The notes below the pieces were generated by a model. That model saw only the letters and a list, made by a program, of their open reading frames with translations, ran no database searches and was not told the origin of the DNA. This document shows, one piece after another, positions 21,188 to 34,238 of a DNA stretch of 64,000 nucleotides. The position numbers and the translations under genes were made by a program. This DNA is from Cornus controversa (taxonomy: Eukaryota > Streptophyta > Magnoliopsida > Cornales > Cornaceae), in NCBI GenBank assembly GCA_026545225.1, contig CM048845.1, forward strand, positions 16,957,001-17,021,000. Reading direction: 5' to 3'. Within the stretch, counting starts at the first letter, position 1. Each line of letters opens with the position of its first letter.

Positions 21188-21736
21188 TCTTTTCTTATTA
21201 TGATCTTCTCATATTTTGGTTTTTTTTTTTTTGACGATGGTAATGTTGGGTCTCTTAAAAGACCCCCATAATCCACCATAGTTCTTGCTTCTTTGTTTTT
21301 TTTTTCCCCCTTATTATGATAAGATATTGTCATATTTTGGAGCTAATTTTTTTTTTCCCCTTATGGTCTTTTCATATTTTGGTGCTAATTCATATATAAA
21401 TAAGTGGGACAGTTCTCTTTTTAAAAAATAGATTGATCTTTTCACTTTTTCAGAGTATTTTTTTAATTTGTTTTTATCTCATTATCATGGATGAATCTGA
21501 TTGTGAGCTTTGCCTTAGTAGTTGGGCCTAGACCCAAGCCTTCTGAATATTGGGCTTTGACCAACCACTGCCTCGGACCAAAAAATTGGTCAAGTCCGTG
21601 TCTAGCCCAAGGGCACAATAGGATGGGCTTTTGGACTTGGCTACTATTTAACTAGGTGGGTTTGCCAATTGAGCCGCAAGCCCATGGTTGGGCCCACCAA
21701 GGCTCACCTTAAACATCATTTCACAAATATATAAGA
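21188..21736. other. Duplication spacer, no gene
   Basis: Low-complexity T-rich stretches, then a block with repeated GGGC/GCCC words (TTGGGCTTTGACC, CAAGCCCATGGTTGGGCCC) able to pair with one another. This could be a small structured repeat. No coding is seen. Confidence 0.5.
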
Positions 21737-22526
21737 GCAAACAGCAAAAATATCCTCCTTATTTATTTTTCATCGGCTAAAAAACAACCCTCATTTATTT
21801 TTTTAGCATAAAACCCCCTCCAACTAATGAAAACCTCCTGAGAGGAGTTATAAATTATTATGACGAAAATGCCCTCCTCATCTATTTATTTTTCATTTTT
21901 AGTTTTTTTTAAAGAAATCTTATTTATTCGCTAATATTATAATATTATTATTTTTATTTGAGGAAACACGTTGAATAATTCCTTAGAAGATAAATTAAAT
22001 TTCTGTCCATCGCTTCAAATAAATAAAAATTATAAAGGAAGGTAAAAAAATGAGAAAAAGTATACTGAAATTGCGATTAACTTGAGAGATAAAATGATAA
22101 AAGAATGACAGAAAAATAAAATTACTCACAAACCACCTATTCATCATATTATATACAATTACAAATAATAAAGGATAAAGTTTTGCAAAATATACAATTT
22201 CTCATATTTATCAAAATATATGATTTAAATGGTATTATTGAAAATTAATAGCATTGTCATTAAAAAAAGTAGAATTTATTGTAAATAAATTGACCCACTT
22301 GTATCTCGGATTCCCAAATAAAAAACTAATATTACAAAATTAGAGGATAAATAAAATTTCTTTAAAGAAATATAAAAATGAAAATAAATAAATGAGAGAG
22401 CATTTTTGTCATAATAACCTCCCTTGTGTGATTTTCAATAATTGAAGAAGTTTTATGCCAGAAAAATGGGTGAAGGGTGTTTTTTGCCAACAAGAAATAG
22501 ATGGGGTGGGGGAGATTGGTGTTTGC
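21737..22526. mobile_element. Inverted-repeat element, 790 bp, about 80-bp imperfect TIRs
   Basis: The left end GCAAACAGCAAAAATATCCT through ...TTAGCATAAAACC aligns over roughly 80 bp with the reverse complement of the right end (GTTTGC at 22521-22526, read backwards through ...GGCATAAAAC). The interior is AT-rich without coding. It straddles the left boundary of duplication copy B, and only its body is shared with copy A. Confidence 0.62.
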
Positions 22527-23290
22527 AGTTTCCTCAATATAAAATGACCTGCAAAAGGAGTAACTTTTAATAACATACTCATTGAATTAAAAATAAAGAA
22601 TTAAGAATTGAAATGTAAATGGATATTAACTATATATTTTTCCTAGAATTAGTATTGTGAGTGACATGTAATAAAAGGTAGCAAAAGGAATGATTGTTGC
22701 CATTTGGTATTTTTTTTATTAGTTTTAATTACAAATTTATTAACATAATTCTTATTTTGTTATTACAAACTAGAGCTAATTACAATTTTGTTATTGCAAA
22801 CTAGACCCATATGAAACGAAGGAACAAAAACATATTGAGTGATAAAACTTTACCATAAATGGGACTTTGGGTCTTGGGCCATCGCCTCAATGGCCTTAGG
22901 CTTCAGCCGACAGTGGTAATGTAATGTCCTCCACCTCCCAAGAAGGTAGGTTGAGGCTTCAAATTCCAAATGGGAACAAATGAGAATTCGGATTAGATGG
23001 TATAAGCTCTTTTCTCCTTTGAAATAGCTAAATGTTGGTGCTCGGGTTAGATGGTATAAACTCTTTTCTCCTTTGAGATATTTAAGTGTTTGGGCTCCGA
23101 CGAGGCCAATAACTACCAATCAATATGGATTACATTAAATGCATAAAACTCTTCGGTATATAGAAAATGTGCAAATATCTCTTGATGTTCACAAGACTTC
23201 TTACATTTTTCAATTTGGGCAAATAAAGACAAATCTTCAATTTGAACAATGACTAAAGTACTCTTACTTTATAAATAAATAATAAAAAAT

Positions 23291-23992
23291 GGTATAGTGC
23301 AAATAACCCCTATTACTTAGAAATTGTACAAATATCCCCTTGATGTTCAATTTACTCCCTTGCATTTTTAAAATTGTGCAAATAAAGTGCAAATAAAGAC
23401 ATTTTGTCAATTTAATAATTAAAATGTCTCAAATACCTTACACCATTGTGCTATGTTTGGATGTCTAAAAAAGGCCCATCCGAATATCAATTTATTATTT
23501 ATTTAAAAATATGCGAATACATTATTAGTTTTCACTTGATGAGCCCAATTAGTGTATCCATTTCTAGGCATATCCGAAATAATAAAATAATCAAAAAATA
23601 TTTTTAATTAATAAAAGTAATAAAAATATCAATTTATTATTTATTTATAAAATGTGTGAATACCCCCTTCATTTTCATTTACCGAGCCTAATCAATGGGT
23701 CCATTTTCGAGCCCATTTAAAATAATAAAATAATTAAAATATATTTTTAATTAATATAAAAAAATAGGAAATATGACATCCAAAAATGGAACAAGGGTGT
23801 TAAAGGTTGTGAGTAGCATTTTGGTTATTTAAAAGGGGTATTTTGGAGTTTTCAATGGTTTTTTTTTAATCATAATTGACAGAAGGGGTATTTGCACAAA
23901 ATTTTCAAATATTTGGGGGTTATATGCACATACTACACTGTAAGGGTGTTTTGCACAATTTGTATATAGTAAGAGTTTTTTTGCACTTTACC
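23291..23992. mobile_element. Inverted-repeat (MITE-like) element, GGTAAAGTGCAAA family, copy B
   Basis: Counterpart of 14702-15393. Here the right terminus is better preserved (AGTTTTTTTGCACTTTACC), which confirms the terminal inverted repeat. Confidence 0.68.
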
Positions 23993-24689
23993 TTTAAAAA
24001 AAGACAAAACATGAAATGAAAAAAATTGTATATTTGGATTTTCAAAAAATCTGACATCATCAATTTGCAATAGCATGAGTGTTTCTTGCATAATTTTTGT
24101 ATAACATGAGGTTTTATGCACTTAATCCTAGAATAAAATACATGCAATAACATACCTTTTTGAGGGACAATGCTAGATTATGGACGGATAGTCCTTGCCA
24201 ATTTGATATAAGAGCATATATGTGCCATGGTCTAATGTTTAAGAAATTAAGTAAAAAAATTAATGTTATTAAACTCATTGGAAACATTAGCAGTTTCTTG
24301 AGAAGCTAACTCTCTTTCAAAACACTTTGGCATTTGTCAAAAAATACTTTATTAGTTTTAGCTCATCACTCTGTCCGAGAAATCCAGAAATTCAATTTCT
24401 TGGAGATGCATAGTTATATATACAACGAGACATAACTACTGGTTCAACAAAATTGAAATCCTTGGAAGCTTTATGTCGACAACACTAGAAACAGAAAAAT
24501 CAGAGTTCATAAATTGTGAACCAAAAACTACATACATTTTTTCTTAAGAACAGGTAAGTAGAACCACACACGCACACGCACATTGCCTCCATTGAGGCTT
24601 AAGTCTTGGACCTCCCTCTGAAAAATTAGGTAATTGGTCTTTGGCCAAAAACTACATTCATACTTCAAATTGTTCTTTATATGTTTAGT

Positions 24690-25400
24690 TACCTTTTAAT
24701 TTCTTCAAGACAAAATATACAAGGTTAGGCATGCCATTGAACAAGTCTAGTAGATATTTGCAGCCGTGGCAAATGGGAACATGCAACTCCAAACAAATCA
24801 AATTAGGGAACAAAAGCAATTTACCATCATCAGTATAGTTGAGAGACTTAATAAGATATGAACATAATAGTCGAATGAGAGTTTTATATATAAGAAAATC
24901 ACGTAGGAAGTCAAGTAATCATTGTGAAGAGAAAGATACTCAGTAATTGGTGCATTGACGCGATTTTGTTCCTATTATATTCATCAACATAATCTGTAGC
25001 AAAATGTAACTCGAAACTCTTCAGAGCAGGCGTGGATACATCAAAAACTAATTCGGAACAATTCGGAAAAAACACTTTTATGAACAGATCTTTAAGAATA
25101 GGACAGTTACGAAAGAGATTTTATGTCAAGTCACCAGTCTGGATAATGAACTGAAACATGAAGGATCTTGAGACTCTTGAAATGGGCCAAGTTAGAAACA
25201 TCAAATCTAAACTCATATCCCAATTTCATGACCATCAATGTTAGGCAAGTAAAGAGGCTTAAAGGTTAGTCAAAATGGCGGTTCAAAATGTATATCAAGT
25301 TCTTGAACACAACGTTTTATGGCAACACTTATCCATGTATATATTCTTGATATATCAATGTCCGTGTAATATTCATCATAGTATAACGGAACTTGAAGTC
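24690..25400 (-). pseudogene. F-box/LRR (FBD-type)-like pseudogene, copy B
   Basis: Homologous to 16103-16790, with the same minus-strand leucine-rich segments but additional frame breaks, so no long open frame remains. Differences include an extra short block around 25086-25110 (TCTTTAAGAATAGGACAGTT) absent from copy A, which suggests copy A suffered a deletion there. Neither copy is likely to be functional. Confidence 0.66.
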
Positions 25401-25689
25401 AGGACAAATCATGATTGAGAAGTAAATACACTAAATAAAAAAATGAATAGAAATAATAATAACCAAAAAATGATAAATAAAATAAAATAAAATAAACAAA
25501 ACAAAGCAAAATATAGTCAATAAATAGTGTTTTTAATAATTCAATCACAGACAATAATACAAAAAATAGTCATCTATAAAAATATAATTCAATATATATA
25601 CTTATTTCAGATCAAATAGTAAGAAGAACAAATCGATAGTGAATAGATCAAAATGGTTGAACGCAAGTCAAGCTAGACTGATACGCACT

Positions 25690-27785
25690 CAAAACCCACC
25701 ATCTTTGAACCTAAACCTCACCTCTCTTCTATCCACCCACTACCAATCACAACCAACCCTTCTCAGCTACCCCTTCCAATTTTAATCACACCCCAAAGGA
25801 AAACTCTCTCCACTCGACCAATGCACAGGTCATCCAGCTTCTTGTTGCAGTTGAAGAGTATATTTTGGAAGGTTCCAAAGCAGAACATATTAAACATGTT
25901 GCATGGCTTAGAGAGCTCCTCAATGATTCTGGCACAAAACAGAATAAACTCTAATTCATGGTCTATAAACTAAAAGCTCAAATCGAGGCCCAGAATGCAG
26001 GAAGATAAGTTGTTGATCAATCACTATTAATCATAAGTCTTCAGAGCACAATCAAGTTGCTAAAATTTGAACTTGTTGAAGCTCATACAAAGCTAGACAC
26101 TTGCTTCTGCTCTAATAATCCTAATGCTCGCCTACAGCTAGTTCCATTTTTCGATCAGCCTTTTGATAATCAGCAACCACTTGCAACATTAATTTGAACT
26201 CAAATTCAAATTTGAATTCAAATTCAAACTCAGCTATTTTGGAAATGATAGGACCCTTCAGCATGTACCAGTAAAGCCCCTTACATGAAAATCTTTACCC
26301 AGCTCCCCCATTTCCCAAAATGAAGACCATGCTTGGCCTATTTCCTCCAACCACCCCTTCACTTTCCTTTCCAGCTATGCTTTTTATGACGAACAAGTTG
26401 TCCATGTACCATGTACAACATCTGAACACTCCATCTCCACCTCCAGTGCACACATCGTACAACCTGAGTATCACCATCACCAGCCACTGTCCACCCACCT
26501 TCTTCCACCTTTCAAATCAGCACTTCTAACTCTCCTCTATTACCACCATCTCTTTCACCACCTATTCCCATCAAACCAGCCTCATGGGCTGATACAGTCA
26601 GGAAATTACCAGCCAAAATGTGTTTTTCATACATCAAACCAACTACCAATGATACCAATGTATCCATGCCCAATATTGAACTTCCAAAAGACATTGTTGA
26701 TAAGGGTAATATGCTTTGGTAGAACTGTCTCGTGGGAACCTTCACTCACAAGAGGCCTCCATTTAGCATTGTTCATGCGAATGTTTTGAGGAAATAGGGT
26801 AATGCAGGGCTAAAAGAGGTTCTCTGTGATGAAAAAGGAAAATTTTAGTTTACCTTTGATAACCCTGGAGATCCTGATGCAATCCTACTAAGTGACCCTT
26901 GCTTTATAACTAGGAAGCCTATTTCTCTTTGCAAATGGACAACTGAACAAGAGTCGCATCTTCACTCAGACAACAAAGTTAGATCATAGGTAAGATTCTA
27001 TAACATCCCTCTCCAATTTTGGACAAATAAAGGATTGAGCCACATAGCCAGTGTAGTATGCATCCCTCTCTTCATTGACTCTACAACTAAGACAAGAAAG
27101 AAGATACAATTTGCCAGAATCTACATGGAGCTTGACATGAGCTTCAAACCTATTGACAAGATCAAGCTAAAAGTTAGGGATAACAGATTTGAAATAATAA
27201 GAGTTGAATACCAATTTCTTCCCAGATTCTGTTCTATTTGTCAAAAAAATAAGACACTCCAAAGCAACTTGTAGCTCCCCCTACAAACAGGTTCTAAGTT
27301 TTGAGCAATCCCCAAAATCACACAGCCCCCACCCCTTTAATAATGATAGCTGGATCATTTTAACAAGAAGGAAACCATCTAAGCCCTCTTCACCTAGCCT
27401 GATCCCATTATCCTCTTTTGCCACTGTCCCTCGTCACTCCTACCACTCAACAGACCCTCCTTCATAGTCCCCAGTTCCCCCCACACCAGCCCCCCGATCC
27501 CAGTTCCCCCACACAATGTGGGAGGCAAGCTTGCAAATCACCAATTAATGGTTGATCTCTCCACTTATAATCTTCTTTCTAGCCCTCATCAACCTCGTTC
27601 CCCATATAATGTAGCAACAACACCTCAACCATCCCACATTTTTAGCTCCACCCTCGGAGAAACACAATTTGACACACATAACATGTTTCAAGCCTTGGAT
27701 TTTGAGGAGGTCTATGACATTGATGCTAAGGCTCAACATGCTTATGACCTCTTCGAGAACAATGAATCTCCTTTACAATAATGTG
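25690..27785 (+). pseudogene. LINE ORF1 (DUF4283-like nucleic-acid-binding protein)
   Basis: Broken plus-strand frame. Recognisable pieces: SWADTVRK (about 26580), GTFTHKRPPFSIVHANVLR (about 26737-26793), LLSDPCFITRKPISLCKW (about 26885-26938), RFYNIPLQFWTNKGLSHIAS (about 26995-27050). At 27229-27275 there is a CCHC knuckle whose halves lie in two frames: FCSICQK, then H-SKATC after a one-base shift. This DUF4283 plus zinc-knuckle arrangement is standard for ORF1 of plant L1-type LINEs. A Pro/Ser-rich tail follows. Confidence 0.85.
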
Positions 27786-27954
27786 ATGGAGATGATCTCA
27801 GCTGCCCCACTATTAAATCATGCAAGACCAAGCATAAAGACACCAGACCCTATAACCTAGGCACAGGAAAGGAAAGCAAGAGGAAGCTCACTGGAACCTC
27901 TAAGGTGTTCAGGCACCTTAAGGGCAACTGTAAGGTCACCAAACTCCATTCTCC

Positions 27955-28930
27955 CGATGTCCATTTTCACATGGAACATTAGAGGTCTCAATGGCTTCTA
28001 CAAGCAACTGGAAGTTGCTGGATTAATTAAGAAAAATAAAATATATATTCTGGCTATTTTGGAAACTAGAGTATCACATACAAATGCTCCTACAATCCAC
28101 TAGTAGATTGATAAAGATTGGTCCATCATCCACAACTACCAACTCTCCCTCTTGGGTAGAATATGGATTATATGGAATCCTGAAAAGGTAAAGCTGAGTC
28201 TCTTATAGGATTCTAAGCAAATCATCCATGTGTCATCACTTTTCCCAACCAATGCTCTGATTTTGTGGTCTCCTTTGTTTATGCAAGCAACTGCCACATT
28301 GAGTGAAGATCACTCTAGAGCAATATCTCTCACCATGCCACTCTCTTCTCCTCAAAGCCTTGGTTAATTCTGGGTGATTTCAATGCAATCACTACTACCT
28401 CGGAATGCTTGGGTAGGACTGCCAAATGGAACACTTCAATATCTAATTCTAGGAATTGTTTATCCCAGACTACACTAGAGGACCTTTGATTCAGTGGAAT
28501 TCTATACACATAGAATAACAAGAGTCTTGGGCTAACTTGTATTGCTAGAAAAATTGATTGAGCTCTTATCAGTCCAGATTGGAATGCTTTCTTTCCATCA
28601 TCTAAATGTATTTTTTTGCTTTAGTGAGTCTCTGATCATAGCCCTATTCTAGTCAAATTGGGTTCCTTGGTCCCAAAAAGAGCTATTCCTTTCAAGTTCT
28701 TCAACTCTTGGGCTTCCCACCATCAGTTACTGGCCATAATGGATTTTGCTTAGAGCAAGTTTATAAGAGGAACATCTATGTTCTAAGTGGTCCAAAAATT
28801 TAAAATCCTCAAACAACCTCTTACAGAGGCATACAAAGAGGACTTGTCCCTGATTGCCTTACAAATTCAAGTTGATAAACATGACCTATCTATTTGTTAA
28901 CTGGCCCTTAATTCAAATCCTCTTGGTCCC
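27955..28930 (+). pseudogene. LINE ORF2, endonuclease domain
   Basis: The start reads IFTWNIRGLNGFYKQ..VAGL, the signature opening of plant L1 apurinic-type endonucleases. LAILETRVSHTNA follows, where the Glu of the LLETK-type motif is kept. Around 28370 WLILGDFNAITT matches the conserved GDFN motif, and around 28624 SDHSPILV matches the terminal SDH motif. Stops interrupt the frame repeatedly. Confidence 0.86.
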
Positions 28931-28933
28931 ATT

Positions 28934-30654
28934 ATGAGAACCAATGAAAAGAACCTCCTGAATTCCTACATCAAGCTGTTAGGTACTGAGGAAAGTATCA
29001 TTAAACAAAAGCTAGAGTGTTGTGGCTTCAGGCTGGGGATTGTAAATCTGCTTACTTCCATAAATGCATTTCATCTAGAGCTAATAGAAAGAAGATTATC
29101 AGTCTTCATAACTCCAGTGGCTAATTTATTGAAGATGCTCAAGCCTTCAAGCATGAAGTTGCGAGTTACTTCAAAGGTTTGTTAGGTATGTCCCCCCCCC
29201 CCCCCAATTATCCTGGTTCATCTTTATTAGCTCATTTTATCCAGAAATCAATTCCCTCTCAATTTATTCATTCTCTTCTTTCCTCCCCTTCTAAACTTGA
29301 AATCAAAGAGTGTTTTTTCTTTATGAACAAAGATAAATCTTCTGGCCGAATAGCTTTAACGCTTTCTTTTTTCAAAAGAGCCGGAGCATTGTGGGTAGAA
29401 CTATTACTAAGGCCATTAGGGAATTTTTCACTAATGGCAAACTTTTGAAAGAAGTGAACTCTACTGACATTGTTCTAGTGCCTAAATGTCAGAACCCTTC
29501 ATCATTAAATGACTTTAGACCCATTTCTTGTTGTAATGTCATTTACAAATACATTTCAAAACTCATTGTAAATAAGATCAAGCTCATTCTGTCCCACATC
29601 ATTGACCCTTTCCAAACTGCCTTCATTGAAGGCAGGAAAATTAGCAATGGCATTCTTCTTTCCCAAGAGCTTCTAAGGGGCTATCACAAATCAGCATCTT
29701 CTCCAAAATGTGCTTTGGAATTTGATATAAGGAAAGTGTTCGATTCTATAAGCTGGCCTTTTATTCTCGATGTCCTTCTTCTTATGGGTTTCCCCCTCCT
29801 TCGTTGCTTGGGTCAGTGCGTGCATTACTTCTCTTTCTTTCTCTAGTACTCTAAATGGAGAGCTGCAAGGTTATTTCAAAGGAGTAAAAGGTCTAAGACA
29901 AGGTGACCCCCTTTCCCCCTATCTTTTTGTTTTGGCCATGGACATTTCTTCATCCATTGTCAAAATGGTAGTAGCTGATAATCCTTCTTTCAAGTACCAC
30001 TCAAAATGCAAAAAACTCAACATAACCCATCTATGTTTCGTGGATGGCCTTCTTTTTCTTTGTCATGGAGTTCTTGAATCTGTAAAATCATTGAAAATTG
30101 CTCTTGACAAATTCTCTCACTTATTGAGTCTTTCCATTAACATTGGCAAAAGCAAAGCTTTCTTTTCAAGAATTCCCACTCCATTAGAGCAAGATATATC
30201 AAATATGTTGGGTTTTGGAAAGGGTGAGTTACCTATCAAGCACCTTGGGGTTCCTCTTATTTCTTCAGAACTCAGGGCAGCAAACTACAAAGATCTTGTT
30301 GATAAGATCACTTCTAGAATAAGCCACTGGACTGCTAGAAGTTTGTCCTATGCAGGGAGACTCCAATTGGTGAAATCAATTTTATGTAGCATTCAAACTT
30401 ACTGGTCTTGCATTTTTATCTTACTAAAATCTATCTTAAATGATATTAACACTATCATTAGAGCGTTCCTATGGTCAGGTTCTGAGATGAAAAAACATGG
30501 AGCTAAAGTGGCTTGGAGTTCCATCTGTAAGCCTAAAGTAGAAGGGGGTTTGGGAATTCCAAATTTGAAAGTTTCAAACAAAGGAGTTATCTTGAGACAT
30601 CTATGGGTTGTTATCAACCCAAACCCTCAAAGTATATGGTGTAACTGGGGCTAA
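28934..30654 (+). pseudogene. LINE ORF2, reverse transcriptase domain
   Basis: RT blocks in order: LVPKCQNPSSLNDFRPISCC (29478-29537), NKIKLILSHIIDPFQTAFIE, then ALEFDIRKVFDSISWPFIL (FDI...FDS, normally with D..KAFD). After a frame change: GLRQGDPLSPYLFVLAMD (29890-29943) and the catalytic region CFVDGLLFL (30038-30064), where F-A-D-D is expected, so a catalytic Asp is changed to Gly. The thumb region PIKHLGVPLISSEL and WSGSEMKKHGAKVAWSSICK follow. Stops near 29847 and 30655 show decay. Confidence 0.93.
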
Positions 30655-31480
30655 AACTTACTTGATAAGAGATAGAAACTTCTGGGACATCCCAATTCCT
30701 CATGACAGTTCATGGTTATGGAGGAAGCTGCTCCAGCTCAAGGAAGTTGCAAGGAAGCTTATCAATATCCAGTTGGGAAATGGATCATCTTGTTCATTCT
30801 AGAAGGACAACTGGCTTAGCACTAGCTCACTGCACACCAAATATGGAGCTTCTTTTATTAAATTTACATCTTTCCCCAAAGATATGAATGTTTTTATGTT
30901 CATGGACGACACCACTTGGTCATTCCCAATATTTCTTGTTACCCTAATTCTAAAGTTGGCATTTTCTCCTCATTTCTCTCCCAACATTCTTAATAGGCTT
31001 GTTTGGAACACCTCCCCCTCAAGCCAGTACAATATGAAATTCATCATTTTAGCGCTTTCTAATCCATCTCCCATTAAACTTTGGCATCACATTCCATGGA
31101 ATTCTTTTTCCATTCCCAAGCATCAATTTTTTACATGGATTGCCATTCAGAACTGTCTCTCAACCCTTGATCGTAAATTAAATGCTTTTAGACATATTCT
31201 AAATTGTTGTTCCCTCTGTTTAGCCTCAAGTGAGTCGCATGATCACCTTTTCTTTTCCTGTCATTTTTTCAATCCCATTTGGTCTCATGCCCAAGATCTT
31301 AGTAGGTCATATGTTCCCTACTCAAATTGGTCTGATCTAATTGCTTGGATCTCCTTTCACTGGCGAAAAAGGAGCTTTAAGCACTCTTTTGCAAAGTTGA
31401 CCCTCACTGCATGTGTCTACAACACCTGGGAGGAAAGAAACAATAGACTCAACAATGGAAGGGCGTCCTCTTAGAATCAC
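30655..31480 (+). pseudogene. LINE ORF2, C-terminal zf-RVT-like region
   Basis: The open stretch 30884-31474 (196 codons) contains WHHIPWNSFSIPKHQFFTWI and then CSLCLASSESHDHLFFSCHF, i.e. C-x2-C...H..FF.C, the zinc-binding motif of the zf-RVT domain at the end of plant L1 ORF2 proteins. It ends with WEERNNRLNN, the typical closing segment. Confidence 0.87.
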
Positions 31481-31833
31481 ATCACCAGCAACATCAAGAA
31501 CTCAATCAGGGCAAAATTGCAATCTCCTCAATTCATATATTATTTTGAGGCTAGTCGTGCTCTTTCCTAATTAAAATCTTCAATGGAAGATCTTCGTCCT
31601 CCTCCCCATCCTCTTCATCAGCCAACTTAGGGCTTCTAGTATATCGAAGCTCTCTTTCTTCGATCGTGAATGCCGGATTAAGATGAATTCTTGAGTTAAT
31701 TTTAGTTTGTCCCATCTTTGGGTTGGATTCTGTTCATTTGTTACTTCTTGGGCCTGCCTTAGGCCCAAGCACCTCTTGTAATCATTTATTATTATTTTTT
31801 ATAAATTTGAATTTTCAAAAAAAAAAAAAAAAA

Positions 31834-33850
31834 TGTGTGAGGGGAAGATAAATGCATTAAGACATACTAACCAAATCAGACAAATTTTGATACACTTGTC
31901 TTAATCTTCTTAAAGGGAAATCTGGAGAATATATCTAAAAAGTGTGGTTAAAATTATTGTAGATTTTTCTAAATAATTGTAGTTTTTTGTAAAAATACAA
32001 AAATCTAGAAAAAATAATGAGTTGGGAGCAATGAGGTGGTGTAAATAATGCAAGGCTTACCTATGAAAATCAGACACGTAAATTACGACACAAAGCACTT
32101 GACTAGATGCTCAGCTTACAACTTTACCAAGTCTCTACCGCAAACACATATTTAGCTGAATCCTAACAAATGTGTTTGTGGGATATACTTGGTATAGTTA
32201 CAAATACAATAATAACAAAAAAAAAAACATGAAAGATTATAAAAACTAATTATATTGTCTTTTTTTAAATAAAAAACTCCCAATGTTTAATAGAGGGAGA
32301 CTTGGTATGTAGTAAACCGCCTCATACTTTTCTTGAACCGCCATTATCATCTCATATTCTTGTAACAAAACTGAACCTTTATCACAACAAAATTTGGAAA
32401 AGTAAAATTACAAATTTTTGTGGTGTTAACCCATAATTCCGATTGTGGAAATGGAAGCCAACTAGCTAGAAAAAGTCTAGTTAGAAACATCACGATTCCA
32501 TTTGGATTACTATCATGCATGATATGCTAAAGAGACCAAAAATGATGAAAGTTGAGCAAGTGAGGCAGGTCTTGTTTTGGATACTTTATAACTGAAGAAG
32601 ATTGGAATTACATTTTGAAATTGCACTGCTATATGTTCATACCTCAGAGTTGAATACTTTTAAGTCAAAATAGAACAAAGCCAAAAGTTTGAGCCAAGAC
32701 GTGGCATTGACATTGTGTTTTTTTGAGTGGACATATGGGATGGGTTGGTTCATTGGAATAATGAGCTCATAAAGTGATGAAGGAAAGATTGTTGATGCAT
32801 GTGCATGCATGTCTCATCTATCTCCTTAGGGTTTCAAGAGCAAAAGCTAATAACCTTCGAATTTATTCACAAAATCCTAAAGAGTCAATGGAGATTCTTA
32901 ATTTAGGTCAAAGCTCAAACCTCTCCCATCATTCATGGTGCTGAGAATGTCAAAGAGGCAGCTGGGAAATAGTTGCAAATGGGTCGGATCGGGTGAAATC
33001 ATGGCATGCCCTAACCATATCTAACCCACCCACTTGTTTTTTCATAACATAATCATTTAAATACTTTCAATTACAATTGATAGACATTTGTAACCATAAA
33101 AACATTGAACTCTTAAAAATACATAATAAAAAAAAAAAAATACAATAACCAGGTTTCAGATGCACTCATCCTGTTTTACTCTGGCAGGCTACTTGACACT
33201 TCGTGTGGAGATCATAGTCAATATAAGATAGTATCATGTTTCAACTTTATATAGAAATAGCTAATTGGGTTCAGATAGGAAAAATATTGGGTACCTAGCA
33301 ATTGGGTAGCTAGGAATATTGTCTATATAGTATTCTCCAATTCTCATTATTTTTCTTGATAATAAGAAATAACTATTTAATATTTGTCGGGTACTAAAAT
33401 ATCTATACCCAGGTGAATACCATGCAAGTTGATTGACCACTATGTCACTGCTTTTAGCACTTTTACCTCTCTCTCCTTTATTTTCTCAAGTCCATATCTA
33501 TTCAATTTCGTAATAAGCACTATAAAAAACATCTTTAGCGATATGGTTATTCTCGTTGAACAACATGAATATATTCTCATCAATGGATCATTAGTCCAAT
33601 GGTATAACCTCTCCTCTCTCAAAAAAGAGGTGAGGGGTTCGAGCATGAATATATTCTCTTACAATTGAGTGTGTTGATAATTACTATATAGAATGTTCTC
33701 CGAAAATATCTAAAAATAAAGATGGGAAAATTCGTAATTAAGATTTTGTTTTTTTGGGTAAATAAATTCTTTAGATGCTGAAAGTTTTAGACCTCTCTTC
33801 CTCTCACTTACTACCTATATATATAGATGGTTTGTAACTGAGCATTGGCA
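31834..33850. other. Copy B continuation after the LINE, no gene
   Basis: Counterpart of 17060-19520. It carries fragments of the same weak LRR-like ORF and of the SINE-like segment, all degraded, and a shorter version of the 17281 tandem repeat. Confidence 0.55.
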
Positions 33851-33989
33851 TCCCATTTCAGATCAATTATGCACTGAGAGGAAGAGAGGTCTTGTATGAA
33901 GATAAAGAGTCTTCTTTGGTAGCCAAGGATGACTTGCCTACACCCAAACCATGGGTTCTAAGAAGAGTATTATATATATACTTAACACA

Positions 33990-33992
<3 letters not shown>

Positions 33993-34046
<54 letters not shown>
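33993..34046. repeat. (TA)n(TG)n microsatellite
   Basis: About 18 TA units followed by about 10 TG units. The copy A equivalent (19671-19692) has only a few units of each, so it expanded after duplication. Confidence 0.95.
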
Positions 34047-34199
34047 ATCTAGCACAGAGCACTAGTGTGGTTTAGGCAGTCATCTTTCGGCTTCCTGACC
34101 GACTCTTATCTTTCATGCTAGACCTTCTCTTCCACGGCGAACCAATGATGCCTTCTCAGCTTTGAACGGTGTCTGTACCTACAAGACATGTAAAAGGTT

Positions 34200-34203
<4 letters not shown>

Positions 34204-34237
<34 letters not shown>
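34204..34237. repeat. (TA)n microsatellite
   Basis: About 17 TA units; the copy A equivalent at 19852-19869 is shorter. Confidence 0.95.

Positions 34238-34238
<1 letters not shown>

Larger units (their letters stand above)
25656..31833 (+). mobile_element. L1-like LINE (non-LTR retrotransposon) inserted in duplication copy B
   Basis: About 6.2 kb with an ORF1 bearing a DUF4283-like region and CCHC knuckle, an ORF2 with endonuclease, reverse transcriptase and zf-RVT-like region, and a 17-A tail at 31817-31833. The absence of the element from copy A at 17055 gives an empty site. The 5' junction lies within 25643-25656. A short CAAAATG at 25649-25655 versus AAAATG at the 3' side may be a target duplication, but the poly-A blurs it. 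Both ORFs have many stops and shifts, so it is inactive. Confidence 0.93.

Noticed and set aside
33867..34055. Minus ORF shared by both duplication copies (THGLGVGKSSLATKED...)
   Set aside because: It partly crosses a TA repeat and is interrupted in copy A; conservation is expected from the duplication alone.
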